A stretch of 64,000 nt of DNA, taken from assembly GCA_036562385.1 (NCBI GenBank), contig DATCKG010000025.1, positions 1 through 64,000 of the forward strand, written 5' to 3'. This DNA comes from DATCKG01 sp036562385. Its GTDB lineage: Bacteria; Bacillota; Sulfobacillia; Symbiobacteriales; Symbiobacteriaceae. Position numbers and translations under genes: made by a program. Under the pieces are notes generated by a model that worked only from the letters and a program-made list of their open reading frames with translations, was not told where the DNA came from and did not search any database. Shown here in pieces: positions 56,303-64,000 of this stretch (position 1 is its first letter; each line of letters opens with the position of its first letter).

Positions 56303-57604
56303 TTATTTCTGCATGGCCTTGATGACGGCATTTTCAGCGTTGGCAAGCGCCTCTTTTACCGTGACCTGCCCGAAGAAAGCTTTCTCCAGTTCTCTTGCGA
56401 ACGCGAGCGACGTATCAGGATACTCGGGAATGGGAGGACGTGCACGTGCGAATTGCTGCTGCTCCACAAACGGTTTCAGGCGAGGCTCCTGATTAAGCCA
56501 AGCCTGGTACTTAGGATCGCTTGCCACGGACTTTCGGATGGGCATGAAACCCGTTAAGATGTCCCACTCCACCTGCACGGGTGTACTGGTCAGCCACAAA
56601 ACAAATTTGATGGCTGCCGCCTGCTTCTCAGGGGTAGTCTTGAAAACGAAGATCTGTTCGCCCCCTAGGTTCGTGGCTGGCTGGCCTCCTTCGGGCGTAG
56701 GAATCATCGCCGTGCCCCAGTCAAACGACGCCTGCTTCGCGAATACGCCCACCATCCAAGAGCCGTCAATCCGCATGCCCGCCTGGCCCTTTTCGAAGGC
56801 GCCCCACTGCCCGGGCTGCGAAACCTTGTCACGATGAATCAGGTCAACCAGAAACTGTAGAGCCTTTTCGCCTGAAGCGTTGTTAAAACCTGGCTTACTA
56901 TAGTTGTCAGCTAGGTACTCCCCGCCTGCCTGCCACAGGAAGGGTTGGAATTGCCATGTCAATCCTTCCCCGTTGTCACCGGCGGTAGTGTAAATCTCAA
57001 ATCCTTGGATACCTTCTCCCAGCGCGGCAATCTCTTTTGCCGCCTCCCGAAGTTCTTCCCACGTTTGAGGTGGACAATCGGGATCGAGCCCAGCTTTCCG
57101 GAACAGATCTTTGTTGTAGAATAGCCCAAGGCTATTAGCACTGACCGGGAGTGCCTGAAGCTTCCCCTGGTACCTGCTGTACTCGAGAGGAGCTGGATAG
57201 AAGTCCTCCAAATCCACTTTCGCCTCTTTGATAGCCTCATCCAGAGGAAGAAGCGCCTCCGTGGAATGGAGCCTGGACATCCACGCAATATCACCAGCTG
57301 CCACAGCAGGCGGGTTCTTACCCGCGATAGCGGCTTGGAGCTTTGGAAGCAGTTCTCCCCATGGCATCGTCACATTCTTGACCCGGATGTCGGGATGCTC
57401 CGCATTGAACTCTTCGATCAAGGCGCTGATGGCCTCTCCGTTCTGGCCGTCCCAGTAATTCCAGAATTCGATCTCCACCGGCGCTCCTCCGGAGCCGGTA
57501 TTCGACTGCTTTCCTTGATCGGTTCCTGCCAAGGAGCAAGCCGAAACAACCAAGACAGTCATGACAAGAATTGAGAAGGAACTCCATAGCTTCTTGGTAC
57601 GCAT
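56303..57604 (-). CDS. Sugar ABC transporter substrate-binding lipoprotein
   Basis: A 433-residue CUT1 binding protein. The signal (WSSFSILVMTVLVVSAC) has lipobox VSAC with C23. The mature part reads VEIEFWNYWDGQNGEAISAL, then the family motif IEEFNAEHPDIRVKNVTMPW; later DWGTAMIPTPEGG, LWLTSTPVQVEWDILTGFMP and IRKSVASDPKYQ. These are typical of extracellular solute-binding family 1. The GH13 enzyme makes maltodextrin-like substrates likely, though not proven. ATG 57604 has GGAGG upstream. Confidence 0.94.
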   Translation of the reverse strand: MRTKKLWSSFSILVMTVLVVSACSLAGTDQGKQSNTGSGGAPVEIEFWNYWDGQNGEAISALIEEFNAEHPDIRVKNVTMPWGELLPKLQAAIAGKNPPAVAAGDIAWMSRLHSTEALLPLDEAIKEAKVDLEDFYPAPLEYSRYQGKLQALPVSANSLGLFYNKDLFRKAGLDPDCPPQTWEELREAAKEIAALGEGIQGFEIYTTAGDNGEGLTWQFQPFLWQAGGEYLADNYSKPGFNNASGEKALQFLVDLIHRDKVSQPGQWGAFEKGQAGMRIDGSWMVGVFAKQASFDWGTAMIPTPEGGQPATNLGGEQIFVFKTTPEKQAAAIKFVLWLTSTPVQVEWDILTGFMPIRKSVASDPKYQAWLNQEPRLKPFVEQQQFARARPPIPEYPDTSLAFARELEKAFFGQVTVKEALANAENAVIKAMQK

Positions 57605-57965
57605 ATGTGGGCTACCTCCATGGAAAAATTGGCAAGTCCTGCGTGGCTTCGTACACTACTGTTTCGGCTCGCACATCACCAGCGAAGCAGTGGCCGGACC
57701 ATACCCCCTTTCGCTACGGATGACGGTCGGAGCTGCCACGCTTCGCTTTTCTCCCACCGGAGCCCGCCCATTTCTGCACCGCGGGGTTCGCAATTTTTCC
57801 GGCAGGAGCTTGCACAGAACCTTGGACTACTGTAGAATAGGGTACAGGAGAGGTGGGAAGGAGACAGCTCCGACCAAAAAACAGGTTTTCCAGCGCCTGG
57901 AAGAGCGGTTATCGTGTTGCGATGATAACCCTCTTGCAGGCTAGTGCCGCGTTGAGATAGTTTCG
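57605..57965. other. Upstream region of the sugar-uptake operon
   Basis: No gene is supported. On the minus strand it should carry the operon promoter; TATTCT at 57840-57835 is a weak -10 with no good -35. It contains the inverted repeat at 57908-57931. Confidence 0.45.
57908..57931. promoter_or_regulatory. Inverted repeat, possible operator of the sugar-uptake operon
   Basis: GGTTATC and GATAACC, 10 bases apart, form a perfect 7-base inverted repeat about 300 bases before the binding-protein start. No adjacent regulator gene is seen. Confidence 0.35.
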
Positions 57966-58220
57966 ATGCATGTCGACACATATCCTGCAATGGGTCTTAA
58001 TTTCTTTTGTGATGAATGGAGCCCTTTAATAAAGCGCTTGCAGATCGTAGTCAGTTTTCGTCACTTTAGCCCAGCGGCGAACGCGACGGTGTACCGCGTC
58101 TATGAGTACGCTGTGCCTGTAACAACTGTTGCCACTGTGCCTTCTGCCTATCCCACCACCGCCGGTCTGCCTGGTATTGCCGCGTACCCGGGCGGTTTCG
58201 GCTTCGGCTACGGCATCTGA
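57966..58220 (+). CDS. Uncertain small frame with Gly/Phe-rich C-terminus (possible gene remnant)
   Basis: An 84-codon frame whose last 45 codons look coding: GC-rich third positions, and a composition of Val, Tyr, Thr, Pro then AAYPGGFGFGYGI at the end. The first 35 codons are AT-rich and do not look coding, and no ribosome site precedes any start. The end resembles the micropeptide at 48016 (GGFGFG). The simplest reading is a spore-coat-like peptide gene whose 5' part was replaced when the less GC-rich segment to the left arrived. Confidence 0.35.
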   Translation: MHVDTYPAMGLNFFCDEWSPLIKRLQIVVSFRHFSPAANATVYRVYEYAVPVTTVATVPSAYPTTAGLPGIAAYPGGFGFGYGI

Positions 58221-58251
58221 ACCGGGCTACATCTTCCCTCCCAACGAAAAG

Positions 58252-58274
58252 GGCCGTGGGAGTCTCCCACGGCC
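58252..58274 (-). terminator. Terminator of the csoR/membrane-protein operon
   Basis: GGCCGTGGG and CCCACGGCC form a perfect 9-bp stem with a 5-base loop. CTTTTCGTT follows on the minus strand; the hairpin could also serve the plus-strand frame ending at 58220. Confidence 0.8.
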
Positions 58275-58279
58275 TCGGT

Positions 58280-58660
58280 TCATTTTCGGCTGAAAACCGC
58301 ATCCGCTTTCCGGCGGCGCCGGTGCCACCCAGCTAAGAGAGCGCCGCCCAGCAGCAGCGCTGCCGCTGACAGGTCGAAGAGGACCGGAAGCTCCCTACCC
58401 CCGCGCAGCAGGAGCAAGGACTCCCCGGCGCTGTACACATACAGAATCAGACTGGGCAGAACCACCGCCAGATGCCCGCCCCTGCCGCGCACCGCACCCA
58501 CGTAGTGAGGCCAGCCGGCCAGTCCCTGCACCACCGTGCACAGCACCCACTGCCAGGCCGGGTCGGCCAAATAGAAAACCGACCATCCCAGGGCCTGGAG
58601 GACCCGGTTGGCCATCAGGGGCAGCGCCACCAACAAGCCTGCCCAGTAGCCCTCTGCCAT
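58280..58660 (-). CDS. Small integral membrane protein of unknown function
   Basis: A 126-residue membrane protein with about four hydrophobic segments (GLLVALPLMANRVLQALGW, WVLCTVVQGLAGWPHYVGAV, LAVVLPSLILYVYSAGESLL, LFDLSAAALLLGGALLAGW) and a basic tail RRRRKADAVFSRK. Not assigned to a family. GGAGG precedes ATG 58660, 17 bases after the csoR stop, so it is co-transcribed with csoR and may be under metal control. Confidence 0.8.
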   Translation of the reverse strand: MAEGYWAGLLVALPLMANRVLQALGWSVFYLADPAWQWVLCTVVQGLAGWPHYVGAVRGRGGHLAVVLPSLILYVYSAGESLLLLRGGRELPVLFDLSAAALLLGGALLAGWHRRRRKADAVFSRK

Positions 58661-58677
58661 CTTCCTGCCTCCGTTCC

Positions 58678-58983
58678 CTATTTCAGGAACTTTTCCAAGA
58701 CCTCCATCAGTTCCGCCACCGATCGGTCCTCTTCGCCACGGCGGGCCGCTGCCACCATGCAGCCCCGGGCATGTCCCTCCAGCAGGGCCAGTCCCACCTT
58801 GTTCAGGGCAGCCCGTGCCGCGGCGACCTGAACCAGGATGTCGACGCAGTACCGGTCTTCCTCCACCATCCGCTGCAGGCCCCGGATTTGGCCTTCAATC
58901 TTCCGGAGGCGGTCCAGAATCCCCTCCTTGTCCCGTACCAGATACTGCTTGTGCTCCCCATGGTCCGTCGTCCCGTGGGCCAT
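58678..58983 (-). CDS. csoR: CsoR-family copper-sensing repressor
   Basis: A 101-residue four-helix repressor. The copper ligands are present: C46 (RYCVDIL), H71 and C75 (EGHARGC), the C-H-C set of copper CsoR. LDRLRKIEGQIRGLQRMVEE is the family N-terminal helix. ATG 58983 has AGGAG eight bases upstream; ATG 59001 has none. A CsoR-type operator lies at 59001-59015. No copA or copZ is adjacent, so the regulated transport genes are elsewhere or replaced by the membrane protein at 58280. Confidence 0.94.
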   Translation of the reverse strand: MAHGTTDHGEHKQYLVRDKEGILDRLRKIEGQIRGLQRMVEEDRYCVDILVQVAAARAALNKVGLALLEGHARGCMVAAARRGEEDRSVAELMEVLEKFLK

Positions 58984-59000
58984 TGCGCCGTCTCCTCTCA

Positions 59001-59015
59001 TACCCTACCGGGGTA
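59001..59015. promoter_or_regulatory. CsoR-type operator
   Basis: TACCCTACCGGGGTA, a G-tract pseudo-palindrome like the known copper CsoR sites (TACCC-N-GGGTA), just upstream of csoR. It implies autoregulation. It also lies 13 bases beyond the DUF1405 gene's stop. Confidence 0.75.
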
Positions 59016-59027
59016 GTCAGTATTAGT

Positions 59028-59642
59028 CTAAGTTGCTCTCCGGCCTCTGTCAAACCAGGCCCTGACCAGGAGGTATCCTCCCCACAGGGTAGAAAGGATC
59101 ACGGCGGTATTGCGGGCGAAGAGAAACTCGGCGATGTAAGGCAGGGTGGGATGGATCATGAGAATCCAGTAGTCCACCAGATCCTGGAACCACATGGAAA
59201 GGAGTGCGACCGCCGCCGGGGCCGGCCTGGGCGGATAGTAATGTGCAAACAACATGCCCTGCAGCCACATTCCCAGGTGGCTGAGGGTGAGATAGGCAAA
59301 TTCCCACTCCCAGCCGTACTTGATTCCGGCCTCCGGCAGAACCACCGCCGTCCAGAGCCCGTACTTCATATTGGCTACAAACGCCACGGCGCTGAGCACC
59401 TGCATTCCCGGCCGCCGCCAGTCCACACCGGCCAGCAGCAGGGCCAACCAGATCATGAGCAGAAAGGTGGCGCCGGGGCTGTCCGGAACCAGCGGCCACT
59501 GCCACCTTGGGGTCTCCAGCAGTTGGTACCGGTACCACCAGAAGCCGTAGACAGAACCCACCGCGTTCACAAACAGCAGGGCCCACCAGAAGCGGCGCTG
59601 GTGGGCAACGGCATGGAAAAAGCGGACCAGTGCGGCCGTCAT
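59028..59642 (-). CDS. DUF1405 (YpjA-like) membrane protein
   Basis: A 204-residue protein with about six membrane helices. It matches the DUF1405 pattern: FVNAVGSVYGFWWYRYQLLE, MIWLALLLAGVDWRRPGMQV, VANMKYGLWTAVVL, and LSMWFQDLVDYWILMIHPTL. Found mainly in Firmicutes; in Bacillus the gene lies near the qcrABC bc-complex genes, and its function is unknown. GGAGG lies 11 bases before ATG 59642. It follows the thioredoxin-like gene by about 40 bases. Confidence 0.88.
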   Translation of the reverse strand: MTAALVRFFHAVAHQRRFWWALLFVNAVGSVYGFWWYRYQLLETPRWQWPLVPDSPGATFLLMIWLALLLAGVDWRRPGMQVLSAVAFVANMKYGLWTAVVLPEAGIKYGWEWEFAYLTLSHLGMWLQGMLFAHYYPPRPAPAAVALLSMWFQDLVDYWILMIHPTLPYIAEFLFARNTAVILSTLWGGYLLVRAWFDRGRRAT

Positions 59643-59682
59643 CGTGTTCGGATCCTCCTGTTCCCGCGGCGGTGCCGGCAGG

Positions 59683-60264
59683 CTACTGCCTCAGCGCCTC
59701 CGTCTTCGCCGCCAGTTGTGCCATCTGCTCCCGAGTGAGCGGCCCGGTCACCCGAATCCGCACGACCCCGTCGGGGTCCACGAAAACTGTGGTGGGAAGG
59801 GCAAAGGCTCGGTACGTCTCTCCGGCCAGGCCCCCGTCATACAGCACGGGAACGGACAGGTCATGCTTCTCCGCGTACACGGCCAGGGCCTCGGGAGGCT
59901 CGCTACCGTCGGCTGCCACCGCAATCACCTTTACCGTATCCCCGCGCTCCCGGAAAAAGGCCTCCACATCCGGCATCTGTTCCTGACAGCGAGGGCACCA
60001 GGTGGCCCAGAAGCTGATCATCACCACGTTTCCCCTGAGGGCCGTAAGCTGGACGGTCTCCCCTGACCGCACATCCCGGCCGGTGATCTCCGGCGCCGGG
60101 TATCCGGGAAGTGGTCTTGGTTCTGCAGCCGCTTCGGCGGCCTCTCCTGTACCGGAACCGGCCAGCCCGTCCCGTCGGGCGCTGCCGCATCCTACTGCCC
60201 CCGCCAGCAAAAGCAGTGCGCCCAGTGCCGCCAGCACCGTGTTGCGGAAAGAGCGGGTCTTCAT
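59683..60264 (-). CDS. TlpA/ResA-like thiol-disulfide oxidoreductase lipoprotein
   Basis: A 193-residue extracytoplasmic thioredoxin-fold protein. Signal VLAALGALLLLAGAVGCGSA ends in lipobox GC. The active site is WCPRC in VVMISFWATWCPRCQEQMPD, and the cis-proline loop is AFALPTTVFVDPDGVV. It resembles ResA/TlpA proteins that reduce apocytochrome c, in line with the HemX/CcsA-like gene at 3141. ATG 60264 has GAGGTGA upstream; the ATG at 60333 would bury the signal peptide. Divergent from the MoxR cluster. Confidence 0.93.
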   Translation of the reverse strand: MKTRSFRNTVLAALGALLLLAGAVGCGSARRDGLAGSGTGEAAEAAAEPRPLPGYPAPEITGRDVRSGETVQLTALRGNVVMISFWATWCPRCQEQMPDVEAFFRERGDTVKVIAVAADGSEPPEALAVYAEKHDLSVPVLYDGGLAGETYRAFALPTTVFVDPDGVVRIRVTGPLTREQMAQLAAKTEALRQ

Positions 60265-60454
60265 GAACTCACCTCGCTCAACCGGTTGGCCCCAGTATAC
60301 CATACCGCCGTGCCCGATCCGAAGGCGGGCCACCCCCCCCCGGTGCGCTTTTCCGGAAACCGCCCAGAACAGCGCCTTCGGCGGGAGCGTCCTAATTTGC
60401 AGAAGGTCCCCAAGCCACCCTCAGGCACCTCCGCGGGAATTGGAGGACGAAGGA

Positions 60455-61426
60455 GTGAATCGGTTGCTACAGGCAAACGAAACCCTGAACCGGATCACGG
60501 CCAACGTGGAAAAAGTCATCGTGGGCAAGCGGAGGGAGATCGAGTACGTCCTGGTGGCCGTCCTCTGCCGGGGCCACGTCCTCATCGAGGACGTCCCCGG
60601 GGTCGGAAAGACGACGCTGGTGCGGGCACTGGCCCGCTCCATGGGGTGCGACTTCCGGCGCATCCAGTTCACGCCCGACCTGCTCCCTTCCGACGTGACC
60701 GGGGTTTCCGTTTACAACCAGAAGACCGGAGAGTTTGAGTTCCGGCCCGGCCCCATCATGAGCCAGGTGGTGCTGGCCGACGAGATCAACCGAACCTCCC
60801 CCAAGACCCAGTCCGCGCTCTTAGAGTGCATGGAGGAGGGACAAGTCACCGTAGACGGGGTGACCTATCCCCTTCCCCGTCCCTTCCTGGTCCTGGCCAC
60901 CCAGAATCCCATCGAATATGAGGGCACCTTCCCGCTGCCGGAGGCGCAGCTTGACCGCTTTCTCATCCGCCTGCGGCTGGGCTACCCGTCCTTCGAGGAG
61001 GAAAGGCTGATCGTCCGGCGCTCCCCGGAGCCGGCCTTGCCGCGGCTGGGCCAGGTGGTCTCCACCGAGGAAATCCTCGCCCTGCAGGAGGAGGTCCGCC
61101 ATATCCACATGGAGGACTCGGTGCTGGACTACCTGGTCACGTTGGTACAGACCACCCGGGAGCATCCGGACATCTACCTGGGCGCCAGCCCCCGGGCCTC
61201 CATCGCGCTGTACCGGTCCAGCCAGGCCCTCGCGATGATCCGGGGCCGCACCTACGTCACACCGGATGACGTAAAGGAGATGGCGCCCCTGGTACTGGGA
61301 CACCGCCTGGTGATCCGCCCGGAGGCCCAGCTCCGGGGACTGACCGCCGACCAAGCGGTGGCAGAGATCCTGGCCCGGGTGAGAGTACCCACGGGGGTCC
61401 GTTCTTATGCGACTCCGCGTCCGTGA
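60455..61426 (+). CDS. MoxR-family AAA ATPase
   Basis: A 323-residue AAA+ chaperone-like ATPase. Walker A is EDVPGVGKTTLVRALARSMG, Walker B is VVLADEINRTSPKTQSALLE, and LATQNPIEYEGTFPLPEAQL and DRFLIRLRLGYPSFEEE are MoxR signatures. The start is GTG 60455 with GGAGG eight bases upstream; TTG 60464 with AAGGAG is equally possible. It overlaps the DUF58 gene by 20 bases. MoxR-DUF58-transglutaminase clusters are widespread; the partner protein is thought to be assembled or activated by MoxR. Confidence 0.94.
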   Translation: MNRLLQANETLNRITANVEKVIVGKRREIEYVLVAVLCRGHVLIEDVPGVGKTTLVRALARSMGCDFRRIQFTPDLLPSDVTGVSVYNQKTGEFEFRPGPIMSQVVLADEINRTSPKTQSALLECMEEGQVTVDGVTYPLPRPFLVLATQNPIEYEGTFPLPEAQLDRFLIRLRLGYPSFEEERLIVRRSPEPALPRLGQVVSTEEILALQEEVRHIHMEDSVLDYLVTLVQTTREHPDIYLGASPRASIALYRSSQALAMIRGRTYVTPDDVKEMAPLVLGHRLVIRPEAQLRGLTADQAVAEILARVRVPTGVRSYATPRP

Positions 61427-62645
61427 CTGGCGGCTGCCGGCGCTGTCCGGAGCGGCTTTCCTTTTCGCAAGGCTGAGCACCGGTCGCCTGCCCTATTTTC
61501 TCTTCTACGTCATAACCGGAATCCTGCTGCTGAGCCTCCTTTGGACGTGGCGAATCCTACGGGGCCTCACCTTGCGGCTGCAGCCCGCCCGGGACCGGCT
61601 GGAAGTGGGCGAGGACCTGGACGTCCTCCTGGAGGTAAACAATCGATCCCTCTTCCCCGTCCCATGGCTGGAGGTCGATGATGCCTCCGCCTCGTCCCTG
61701 GTCCACAACCCCGTCCCCCGGCAGGGGACATCCCTTTCCCCAGGGGATTTGGAGGCCATCCAGTGGACGGTGCAGGCCCGGCGCCGGGGCCATTACCGGA
61801 TCGGCCCCGTCCGGGTCGTCGCCGGGGATCCCTTCGGCCTTTTCCAGGGGGAGCGGGAGGTCTGCAGCGACCAGTGGGTGACGGTCTATCCCCGCATTCG
61901 CCCGGTGGAGGGGTTCCCGGTGCCCCTTTCCCAGCCCTACGGCCCGTTCCGGACCAGAAGACAGGCGTTTTCCGATCCCGCCGGCCTGGCCGGCCTCCGC
62001 CCGTACCGGCCGGGGGACAACCCCCGCCACATCCACTGGAAGAGCAGCGCCCATACGGGTACCCTGATGCTCCGGGAGTTTGACCCCAACGCCGGCACAC
62101 GGGTGCTCCTGTTTCCGGATTTGGCCGCGGCATCCTACCGCCGGACCGCTGCCGAGGAAACGGTGGAGACGGTGGTGGAGGTCACAGCCAGCCTCGCCGC
62201 CTTCTGCCTGCACCGGCAGATGGAGTGCCACCTGATCGCCCATGCCCAGGAGCGGTTCGAGACCCTCCCCGGCAGGGGAAAGCGGGCCCTGCATGACATC
62301 CTGGAAGTCCTCGCCCGTGTGGAAGCCGAGGGGAACCTGCCCATGGAAAAGGTGCTGGAACTGGAGACAGCCCGCCTCACCGGACGCTGTAGCATCACGG
62401 TGATCTCCCCCCTTCTGGTTCCCCGCCTCGCGGACGTGCTGATCGAACTGCAGCGCCGCCATGCGGTGATGCTGGTCCTGGTGCAGTCCGGCGTTGCCCC
62501 TAAGGCGGCGCCGGAGGAGTCCCGCGAACTGGCGCGGCTTTTGGCCGCCAGCGGGGTCCATGTGTACCTGCTGCCCGACCGGGACGCGATCCCCCGCCTG
62601 GCTGACCACCGGCTGACGGTGGTGCCGGAGGTGGAAAGCCGATGA
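61407..62645 (+). CDS. DUF58 domain protein
   Basis: A 412-residue protein with two N-terminal hydrophobic segments (about 11-45), an extracytoplasmic-like beta domain (LEVGEDLDVLLEVNNRSLFP), and the DUF58 core at about 190-260: FSDPAGLAGLRPYRPGDNPR, HIHWKSSAHTGTLMLREFD. The C-terminus continues in a VWA-like fold (CSITVISPLLVPRLADVLIE). It is always found with MoxR ATPases and transglutaminase-like genes. It overlaps moxR by 20 bases and the next gene by 4 (ATGA). Confidence 0.92.
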   Translation: MRLRVRDWRLPALSGAAFLFARLSTGRLPYFLFYVITGILLLSLLWTWRILRGLTLRLQPARDRLEVGEDLDVLLEVNNRSLFPVPWLEVDDASASSLVHNPVPRQGTSLSPGDLEAIQWTVQARRRGHYRIGPVRVVAGDPFGLFQGEREVCSDQWVTVYPRIRPVEGFPVPLSQPYGPFRTRRQAFSDPAGLAGLRPYRPGDNPRHIHWKSSAHTGTLMLREFDPNAGTRVLLFPDLAAASYRRTAAEETVETVVEVTASLAAFCLHRQMECHLIAHAQERFETLPGRGKRALHDILEVLARVEAEGNLPMEKVLELETARLTGRCSITVISPLLVPRLADVLIELQRRHAVMLVLVQSGVAPKAAPEESRELARLLAASGVHVYLLPDRDAIPRLADHRLTVVPEVESR

Positions 62646-64000
62646 GCCGGATAAGCCGGGTGCGACCGACCCTCTGGCACCAGCTGGCGATCGCCCTCCT
62701 CTGCTGCGGACTCATCTTTCTGCTGCTGGCTTCCCTGGCAGACTTCTGGCACATGGATCCCCCCGCATCCCGTCTGTGGGCTTACTCCCTGGGCGCCGTG
62801 GCCTTCGGCTGGCTCTGGTGCCGGTTTCCGGGCGTCGGCTGGTTGCTGGTGCTTCTGATCCCCTTCCTTCTCTGGGCCGGTTCGGGATCCGAGCACGGGA
62901 GACTGCTGCTGGAGCCCCTCTTGGTGGACCTGTGGGACTTTTGGGGCAACGTGCAGGTGGCCGGCTGGGAGGCCCAGTTCAGCCCGCTGCTGGGCGAGGC
63001 TTTCCTGCTCCTCACCGGCTGTGCGCTGGCCCCGCTGTTTCTCCAGGAAAGCCTGGGGCGCGGCACGGCGTTTCAGGCCACGGCCCTGGGCACCGTCATC
63101 TTCGGCATCCAGTGGTCCTGGTTCTTCGATGAAAGCTTGGCCTATTTTGTCCCCTATCTTCTGCTGGCCTTACTGCTCTGGGCCGTAGGGCAGGTGGCCC
63201 ACCGGCGTGCCCAGTGGCGGGCTTTGCAGCGGCGCGTCCTGAACCGCCCCGGCATCGGCGGAGCCGTCGCGGCCATCTCCCTGACGGCGCTCCTGGCTTC
63301 CCTCCTCCCTGCGGATCTGCCCGCCATGAACCTGGGCGCCCTGGGCGAGCGGGCTCAGGAACTCTTCCCCGTCCTCACCCGGCTCCGGGGCGGTACCATC
63401 ACCCTCGGGGATCGCTTCACCCTGGCCACCACGGGCTTCAACCCGTCCCCCGGCGCCCTGGGGGGTCCGGTGCAGCTGGACCACACCCTGGCCCTGGTCC
63501 TGGTGGTGCCGGAGCCCCCGCAGCAGACCATTTACCTCCGGGGTACCACCTTCCGGATCTACAACGGCCGGACCTGGTTCCCCGGCGAAGCCGATCTGGT
63601 GGCGGTTCCCCCCGGCGGCATCCTGCCCACCCATTTTGCGGAAGACGTGCCCGTCGAGACCCGGACCTTCGAAATCCGGCCGGCACTTCGCTTTGGCCGG
63701 ACCCTCTTCGGCGTATGGGAGCCGGTCCGGGTGGAAGGCCTTGAATACCTGGCCGACAGTGACGGAAATCTGCTGGCCACCCAGGACAACCCGCCGGAGT
63801 CTCCCTATACGGTGACAGCCCGAGTGCCGATCTACAGCGGCGACCAGATCCGATCCCGGGAACCGTCCGCTCCGGACAAGGCGTTCCAGCCGTACCTTCA
63901 GCTTCCCACTTCGGTGCCAGACCGGGTACGGGATCTGGCCCACCTGATCACCAGCGGTCAGCCCCATCCCTACGACAAGGCCGTGGCCCTGGAGACCTGG
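62642..64000 (+). CDS. Transglutaminase-like membrane protein (TgpA type), cut by right edge
   Basis: The first 453 residues are visible. Several N-terminal membrane helices (LAIALLCCGLIFLLLASLAD, LLVLLIPFLLWAGSG, YFVPYLLLALLLWAVGQVAH, VAAISLTALLASLLP) precede an external DUF3488-like part (LYLRGTTFRIYNGRTW). The visible end, DRVRDLAHLITSGQPHPYDKA, is the run-in to the transglutaminase core domain, whose Cys-His-Asp triad must lie beyond the window. It starts at ATG 62642, overlapping the DUF58 stop. Confidence 0.9.
   Translation, partial: MSRISRVRPTLWHQLAIALLCCGLIFLLLASLADFWHMDPPASRLWAYSLGAVAFGWLWCRFPGVGWLLVLLIPFLLWAGSGSEHGRLLLEPLLVDLWDFWGNVQVAGWEAQFSPLLGEAFLLLTGCALAPLFLQESLGRGTAFQATALGTVIFGIQWSWFFDESLAYFVPYLLLALLLWAVGQVAHRRAQWRALQRRVLNRPGIGGAVAAISLTALLASLLPADLPAMNLGALGERAQELFPVLTRLRGGTITLGDRFTLATTGFNPSPGALGGPVQLDHTLALVLVVPEPPQQTIYLRGTTFRIYNGRTWFPGEADLVAVPPGGILPTHFAEDVPVETRTFEIRPALRFGRTLFGVWEPVRVEGLEYLADSDGNLLATQDNPPESPYTVTARVPIYSGDQIRSREPSAPDKAFQPYLQLPTSVPDRVRDLAHLITSGQPHPYDKAVALETW

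Noticed and set aside
1..64000. CRISPR arrays, tRNA and rRNA genes
   Set aside because: No regularly spaced direct repeats, no tRNA-like cloverleaf with a TTCRANNC (T-loop) box and no rRNA-like conserved stretch was found by eye; a tRNAscan and Infernal run would settle this.

Overview
The window looks like the chromosome of a high-GC, endospore-forming Firmicute of the Symbiobacterium type. This is inferred from strongly GC-biased codons, AGGAGG-type ribosome binding sites with many GTG/TTG starts, two T-box leaders, CsoR, KhtTU, a DUF1405 protein and oxidative/menaquinone metabolism. No rRNA, tRNA or CRISPR array was seen. Most genes lie on the minus strand in compact operons with 1-8 bp overlaps.

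Layout. 1-5270 (minus): heme operon hemA-hemX/ccsA-like-hemC-membrane protein-hemD-hemB (hemB runs off the left edge). 5530-11565: a branched-chain amino-acid/amide-type ABC importer (binding protein, fused LivH-LivM permease, LivG, LivF) ending in an acyl-CoA-dehydrogenase-fold flavoprotein. 11742-18125: a GNAT acetyltransferase, then a six-gene operon ubiD-ubiA-ABC importer (three genes)-menG, which wraps an unknown importer in late menaquinone genes. 18355-23554: unknown PLD-like protein, M20 peptidase, orphan DNA methyltransferase, and an ECF sigma/anti-sigma-like pair. 23736-27683: SIR2-like protein, a small protein, sucCD and a small helical protein. 27797-34624: orphan ABC binding protein, HD-GYP protein, and a histidine kinase/response-regulator-TPR pair. 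34743-45143: central metabolism: two-subunit fumarase with a long structured leader, proBA under a proline T-box, DAHP synthase-chorismate mutase under a probable phenylalanine T-box, rraA, and the icd-mdh-citZ TCA operon. 45335-51965: Pro/Gln-rich repeat protein, methyltransferase, ArsR-type regulator, a Gly/Phe-rich micropeptide, a large serine recombinase with a 57-residue partner, and the KhtTU K+/H+ antiporter. 52019-58220: a visibly less GC-rich accessory segment with a sugar ABC importer and a GH13 amylase-type enzyme. 58252-64000: small membrane protein, CsoR with its operator, DUF1405, TlpA/ResA-like thioredoxin, and a MoxR-DUF58-transglutaminase cluster cut by the right edge.

Together the genes describe a respiring heterotroph: heme and menaquinone synthesis, a TCA segment (citrate synthase, Icd, SucCD, fumarase, Mdh), and amino-acid supply controlled by uncharged tRNA. 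The least explained parts are the structured RNA-like region before fumarase (36451-36782), the importer inside the menaquinone operon, the recombinase and its partner, and the unknown proteins at 18355, 23736, 45392, 48016 and 52019.
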